NCBI GenBank assembly: GCA_903907745.1
Contig: CAIVPF010000029.1
Coordinates: 1 to 39,214 of the forward strand
Length of the DNA: 39,214 nucleotides
Origin: an uncultured Cytophagaceae bacterium
GTDB lineage: Bacteria > Bacteroidota > Bacteroidia > Cytophagales > Spirosomataceae
Direction: 5' to 3'
A program made the position numbers and the translations under genes. This document shows, one piece after another, positions 36,287 through 39,214 of this stretch. Positions within the stretch are counted from its first letter, which is position 1. Each line of letters opens with the position of its first letter. The notes beneath the pieces were generated by a model. The model was not told where the DNA came from. It worked only from the letters and a program-made list of their open reading frames with translations, and ran no database searches.

Positions 36287-37180
36287 TTAATCTTGCACCG
36301 TAGGACTTGGTCGAGTCGCGTGGTATAATTCGTACCAGTCCTGATGATCTAAATTAATTGAAAAGGAATTCACGATATTCCGAATCCGTTTTTCTTCGAG
36401 CGTGCCGATTAATGGAAGCGCGCCTAATTTCACCAACCAAGCCACCGCAATCGATTCTAAATTACTGTCATATTTCTCCGCAATCTCGATCAATTTTTTG
36501 CGTACCCGAAGCGCTAATTCATCCGTTCCGTTTTCAATCCGACCACCGGCTAAAGGCGAAACCGCCAAAGGACGCAAGTATTTTTGCTTGATATAATCGA
36601 GCGCGCCATTGTCCAAAGACGAGGTATTCAATAAATTCAAATCGATGTGATTCGAAACCACCGGGATATTTAAATAGGAAACGAGCAATTGATGCTGATA
36701 CACAGAAAAATTCGACACCCCGATGTTCTTCACTTTTCCGGAACTTTTTAATTTTTCCAAGGTTAGGGCGGTGGATTCTAGGTCGGAAAGCGGATCTAAT
36801 TGATCCAGTAAAAACACATCTAAATAATCAGTTTTTAGATTTTTTAATGAATTTTCAACGGACTGCTGGATATGCGTTGCTGAAGTATTCACATGGGCAA
36901 CGCGGATGTTGGGGCGGGCGGCATTGGGAATACTGACGCCACATTTAGAAAATAAGACGATGTCTGAGCGTTTGATGGAGCCCTTGGCGAGGATATCCCC
37001 AAAGCTTTTTTCGCAGCTATAATCTCCATAGCGATCCGCGTGATCAAAGGTATTGATCCCTAATTCTACACACAAGTGAACGATTTGTTCCATCTGCGAC
37101 GCATCCTTTTCCCAGCGCCAAAATCCGTAAATCGCCGGCGAGACTTTGGGTCCGGCATCGCTCAAATACACTTTTTCCAT
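36287..37180 (-). CDS. Aldo/keto reductase (YdhF-like) lacking the catalytic His
   Basis: A 297-residue TIM-barrel oxidoreductase resembling E. coli YdhF, which reduces carbonyls with NADPH. Motifs are FDHADRYGDY (Asp46, Tyr51), FSKCGV (Lys79), GKVKNIGVSNFSVYQ, a late SPLAGGR and LPLIGTLEEKRI. In the family the fourth catalytic residue is the His of a sequence like LIHRPDPL; here it reads LLDQLDPL, with Asp126 in that place. Activity may be altered or lost. It is the last gene of a three-gene minus-strand operon, five bases after the HAD gene, and ends before a bidirectional terminator. Confidence 0.88.
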   Translation of the reverse strand: MEKVYLSDAGPKVSPAIYGFWRWEKDASQMEQIVHLCVELGINTFDHADRYGDYSCEKSFGDILAKGSIKRSDIVLFSKCGVSIPNAARPNIRVAHVNTSATHIQQSVENSLKNLKTDYLDVFLLDQLDPLSDLESTALTLEKLKSSGKVKNIGVSNFSVYQHQLLVSYLNIPVVSNHIDLNLLNTSSLDNGALDYIKQKYLRPLAVSPLAGGRIENGTDELALRVRKKLIEIAEKYDSNLESIAVAWLVKLGALPLIGTLEEKRIRNIVNSFSINLDHQDWYELYHATRPSPTVQD

Positions 37181-37185
37181 GATTT

Positions 37186-37698
37186 TTAGACTAATATAAT
37201 TTTTGACGCGCTAACTAAATCGGGCACCAAGTGCGTCGCCTTGGTTTCAGTTCCTGATGGTGCGATGCGAATGGTTTTTAAACCTGCGCGCGTTCCAGCG
37301 ATGATGTCTCGTTCGTGATCGCCGACCATAAAGGAGGCCGACATATCCACCTCGTATTTCGCGGCGGCTTTTTCGATAAGTAAAGAACCGGGTTTGCGGG
37401 TGAGCGAATGGCTATCAAATTTCTCATGATAGGGACAAAAATATATGTCGTCCAATGCCACACCGGTTCCTTGTTGGATCGCCTCATGAATCATATACAC
37501 ATCCTTTCGTTCGTAGATTCCTTTGGCGATGCCGCTTTGGTTTGTAATCACAATCAATAAATAGCCGGCTTCCTTCAAAGCTTGAAGTGCCTCAGGCACT
37601 CCGGGCGGAATAATAAATTCTTGTAATCGGTACACATAATCGACACGGTCCACATTTAATACCCCGTCTCGATCTAAAAAAACACATTTTTGACCCAT
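37186..37698 (-). CDS. HAD-IIIA phosphatase, GmhB/HisB-like, with a reduced zinc loop
   Basis: A 170-residue HAD phosphatase of the group that contains D-glycero-D-manno-heptose 1,7-bisphosphate 7-phosphatase (GmhB) and histidinol phosphatase. Motif I is FLDRDGVLN (Asp9, Asp11), motif II is VITNQSG, motif III lies in TRKPGSLL and motif IV in VGDHERDI. GmhB enzymes normally hold zinc with a CxH(H)...CxC loop; here only CPYH (88-91) remains, and the CxC before RKP is replaced by SLT. The fold and catalytic core seem intact, so it should be a sugar or similar phosphatase, but the GmhB role is uncertain. It starts three bases after the membrane protein stop. Confidence 0.85.
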   Translation of the reverse strand: MGQKCVFLDRDGVLNVDRVDYVYRLQEFIIPPGVPEALQALKEAGYLLIVITNQSGIAKGIYERKDVYMIHEAIQQGTGVALDDIYFCPYHEKFDSHSLTRKPGSLLIEKAAAKYEVDMSASFMVGDHERDIIAGTRAGLKTIRIAPSGTETKATHLVPDLVSASKIILV

Positions 37699-37701
37699 TC
37701 C

Positions 37702-38142
37702 TTATGCGAATAAACGGCTCCAAGGAATACGGCTAAGGATTAATACCAAAGCGGCCAAGGTGAAAATTAATGCATTTTTATGTTTGGCTGCATCGGCGAT
37801 GGCCTTTTTGTTTTTGGCATTATTGATGGTCGCTAAAACGACTGCAATGATGTTAACAGAAATATGCTCGACGGCCAATAGGCGCGTAGCAGGATCTTTC
37901 ATGGCCGCACCGAAATTCGCGAAAGCACCGGTCGTGATCGGGCTTAGGAAGAAATAAAGCGCTAAACCGATCAATAATTGCGTGTGCAAAGAGATCATAA
38001 AAAACAAACCCGCCTTGCGATCTGCGTCAGAGAAAACCGCGTTTGAAGATTTTCCGCGCTGTGCACGCACAATCACATAAAGGCCTAAAATGAACACGAG
38101 TACAAAAAGTACGATGTGAACGTTAGTAACGATTGAATACAT
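37702..38142 (-). CDS. Four-helix membrane protein, function unknown
   Basis: A 146-residue protein with four hydrophobic helices at about 6-26, 46-68, 90-107 and 124-141. Each of the first three helices carries a His (HIVLF, SLHTQLLIG, VEHISVNII), which could bind haem as in small cytochrome b-like proteins; this is speculative and I do not recognise a named family. It is the first gene of the three-gene operon and has a perfect -7 box upstream. The neighbours (HAD phosphatase, aldo/keto reductase) do not explain its role. Confidence 0.75.
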   Translation of the reverse strand: MYSIVTNVHIVLFVLVFILGLYVIVRAQRGKSSNAVFSDADRKAGLFFMISLHTQLLIGLALYFFLSPITTGAFANFGAAMKDPATRLLAVEHISVNIIAVVLATINNAKNKKAIADAAKHKNALIFTLAALVLILSRIPWSRLFA

Positions 38143-38166
38143 GGGTTGATAAGTTTAAGTTTGCGA

Positions 38167-38174
38167 CAAAGATA
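38167..38174 (-). promoter_or_regulatory. -7 promoter box of the three-gene operon
   Basis: On the minus strand the bases are TATCTTTG, a perfect consensus match, 24 bases before the ATG at 38142. Confidence 0.55.
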
Positions 38175-38226
38175 CAAAAAGCCTGCGGACCATGACCTTT
38201 GTTACGAATAATCCTCTAATTTTCTT

Positions 38227-38234
38227 TACCTTTG
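38227..38234 (+). promoter_or_regulatory. -7 promoter box of the DUF983 gene
   Basis: TACCTTTG is a perfect consensus match 21 bases before the ATG at 38256. It overlaps a possible TTG start at 38232 and so rules that start out. Confidence 0.55.
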
Positions 38235-38255
38235 GGCTTTAAAAATACCTTCAAA

Positions 38256-38642
38256 ATGCCCGATCCATCTAAATTAAATGCCATTGTGAACGCGCGTTGT
38301 CCGCAATGCCACGAAGGCCGTTTATTTAAATTCCACTGGTGGAATCTGTTTAATTTTGCCCAAATGCATGAGCATTGCCCTTCTTGCGATATACGCTATG
38401 AGGTGGAGCCTGGATTTTTTTACGGGGCGATGTACATTTCCTATGGGTTTACGGTGGGGATTATGCTGTTTGGTGGAATTTTTGTTTTCAATGTTTTGAA
38501 TGATCCTCCGGCGATGGGCTATGTCGTACCCATTACCTTGTTTTCTCTTTTTATGGTTCCCTTTAATTTCAGAACTGCGCGGGTGCTATTCATTCACTGG
38601 TTTTCGGGGATTTCATATAACCCAGATTCAATTAAGAAATAG
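38256..38642 (+). CDS. DUF983 family membrane protein
   Basis: A 128-residue protein of the DUF983 family. The N-terminal part holds two Cys pairs typical of a zinc ribbon, RCPQCHEGRLF and HCPSCDIRYEVEPGFFYGAMY, and is followed by two hydrophobic helices (about 60-85 and 90-110). The function is unknown. I use the ATG at 38256 because the upstream in-frame TTG lies within the -7 box. The permease gene starts directly after its stop codon without a gap, so the two are co-transcribed and perhaps linked to envelope assembly. Confidence 0.88.
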   Translation: MPDPSKLNAIVNARCPQCHEGRLFKFHWWNLFNFAQMHEHCPSCDIRYEVEPGFFYGAMYISYGFTVGIMLFGGIFVFNVLNDPPAMGYVVPITLFSLFMVPFNFRTARVLFIHWFSGISYNPDSIKK

Positions 38643-39214
38643 ATGAAAATCCTGGATTATTACATTTTAAAAAAGTTCTTGAAGACCTATGTCTTTGCGG
38701 TTTTTTTGATTGTATTAATCGTCATGGTAATCGATTACACGGAGAAAATCGATGATTTTATTCGCAAGGAAGCGCCGATGCATGCGATAATTTTCGACTA
38801 TTATTTGAATTTTATCCCCTATTGGGCCAATTACATTTCACCTTTAATGGTCTTTATCGCCACCGTTTTTTTTACGGCAAATCTGGCTGCGAAAACGGAA
38901 ATCATTGCCATTTTGAGTTCGGGAGTAAGTTTCACGCGGCTGATGCGGCCCTATTTGATTGGTTCTTCGGTGATTGCTTTTGGGACCTTTTTGATGATTG
39001 GTTGGGTCGTACCCAATGCCAATAAAATCCGTGTCCCTTTCGAGCATCAATACATCAATGGAACTTATTTTTTTGATAAACGCGATGTGCATATCAAAAT
39101 TGGCCCTGAAGTATATGCGTATATTGAGAGTTATGATAATAACACGAATACAGGTTATCGATTTAGTTTAGAGCGGATTGCGAATAATGAGATTAAGGAA
39201 AAGTTGATGTCGGA
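38643..39214 (+). CDS. LptF/LptG family LPS export permease, cut by the window end
   Basis: The first 190 codons of a YjgP/YjgQ family permease, the inner membrane part of the LPS exporter that works with LptB. It begins MKILDYYILKKFLKTYVFAV, which is typical, followed by hydrophobic helices (about 14-34, 56-78, 98-120) and the conserved AAKTEIIAILSSGVSFTRLM, which touches the ATPase. The following periplasmic domain is cut off. LptF and LptG cannot be told apart from this portion. It starts at the base after the DUF983 stop. Confidence 0.92.
   Translation, partial: MKILDYYILKKFLKTYVFAVFLIVLIVMVIDYTEKIDDFIRKEAPMHAIIFDYYLNFIPYWANYISPLMVFIATVFFTANLAAKTEIIAILSSGVSFTRLMRPYLIGSSVIAFGTFLMIGWVVPNANKIRVPFEHQYINGTYFFDKRDVHIKIGPEVYAYIESYDNNTNTGYRFSLERIANNEIKEKLMS

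Overview
The window looks like chromosomal DNA of a Bacteroidota bacterium, probably of the Cytophagales; the exact lineage is inference. Reasons: SusB-like GH97 and GH95 glycosidases, a Haem_bd cytochrome-like protein, a metazoan-type glutaminyl cyclase, Wzi- and LptB-type envelope genes, weak Shine-Dalgarno signals, and repeated TAnnTTTG boxes (the -7 element of this phylum) in front of genes. No phage, transposon or CRISPR array was seen.

Layout. 1-3977 is the 5' part of a giant exported protein on the minus strand (RCC1-like, Ig-like, then thrombospondin type 3 repeats, the last in perfect 102-bp tandem units); its end lies beyond base 1. 4189-8223 holds a membrane fatty-acid hydroxylase/sterol desaturase, a GH97 alpha-glucosidase and a formylglycine-generating-enzyme-like protein. 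8296-10494 is the 5-oxoprolinase operon pxpBCA. 10474-17585 holds a DUF6786-like lipoprotein, a haem-binding protein, a TonB-dependent receptor, and a two-gene unit of a Tat-exported sugar isomerase and a GH95 glycosidase. 17681-20098 is a small membrane protein, a GT-C-like membrane protein and a DPM1-like GT2. 20099-21160 is gene-poor: an XRE regulator, a small partner gene and tRNA-Phe. 21315-29730 is a plus-strand run: Wzi-like protein, lptB, a Cys/Met PLP enzyme, recJ, two CDP-paratose-epimerase-like SDRs, a GT2 and a DoxX-like protein. 29727-33873 is a minus-strand block: glutaminyl cyclase, gcvT, comB, threonine synthase. 33949-36195 is rnr, followed by a strong bidirectional terminator. 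36287-38142 is a minus-strand operon (membrane protein, HAD phosphatase, aldo/keto reductase). The window ends with a DUF983 gene and the start of an LptF/LptG permease.

How the genes fit together. Most serve the envelope and carbohydrate use: glycan hydrolysis, nucleotide-sugar remodelling and glycosyl transfer, capsule and LPS export. Four exported proteins have a predicted signal-peptidase cut just before Gln, and the window also encodes glutaminyl cyclase and the enzyme that opens free pyroglutamate. The gene layout is very compact: three convergent pairs share a TTAA stop overlap, several -7 boxes sit 3-6 nt before ATG, and one terminator hairpin runs directly into the next promoter. I saw no clear novel defence or mobile system. 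The best leads are the repeat protein, the epimerase/GT2 cassette with a Tyr-to-Phe SDR, the pyroglutamate link, and the leaderless-style promoters.
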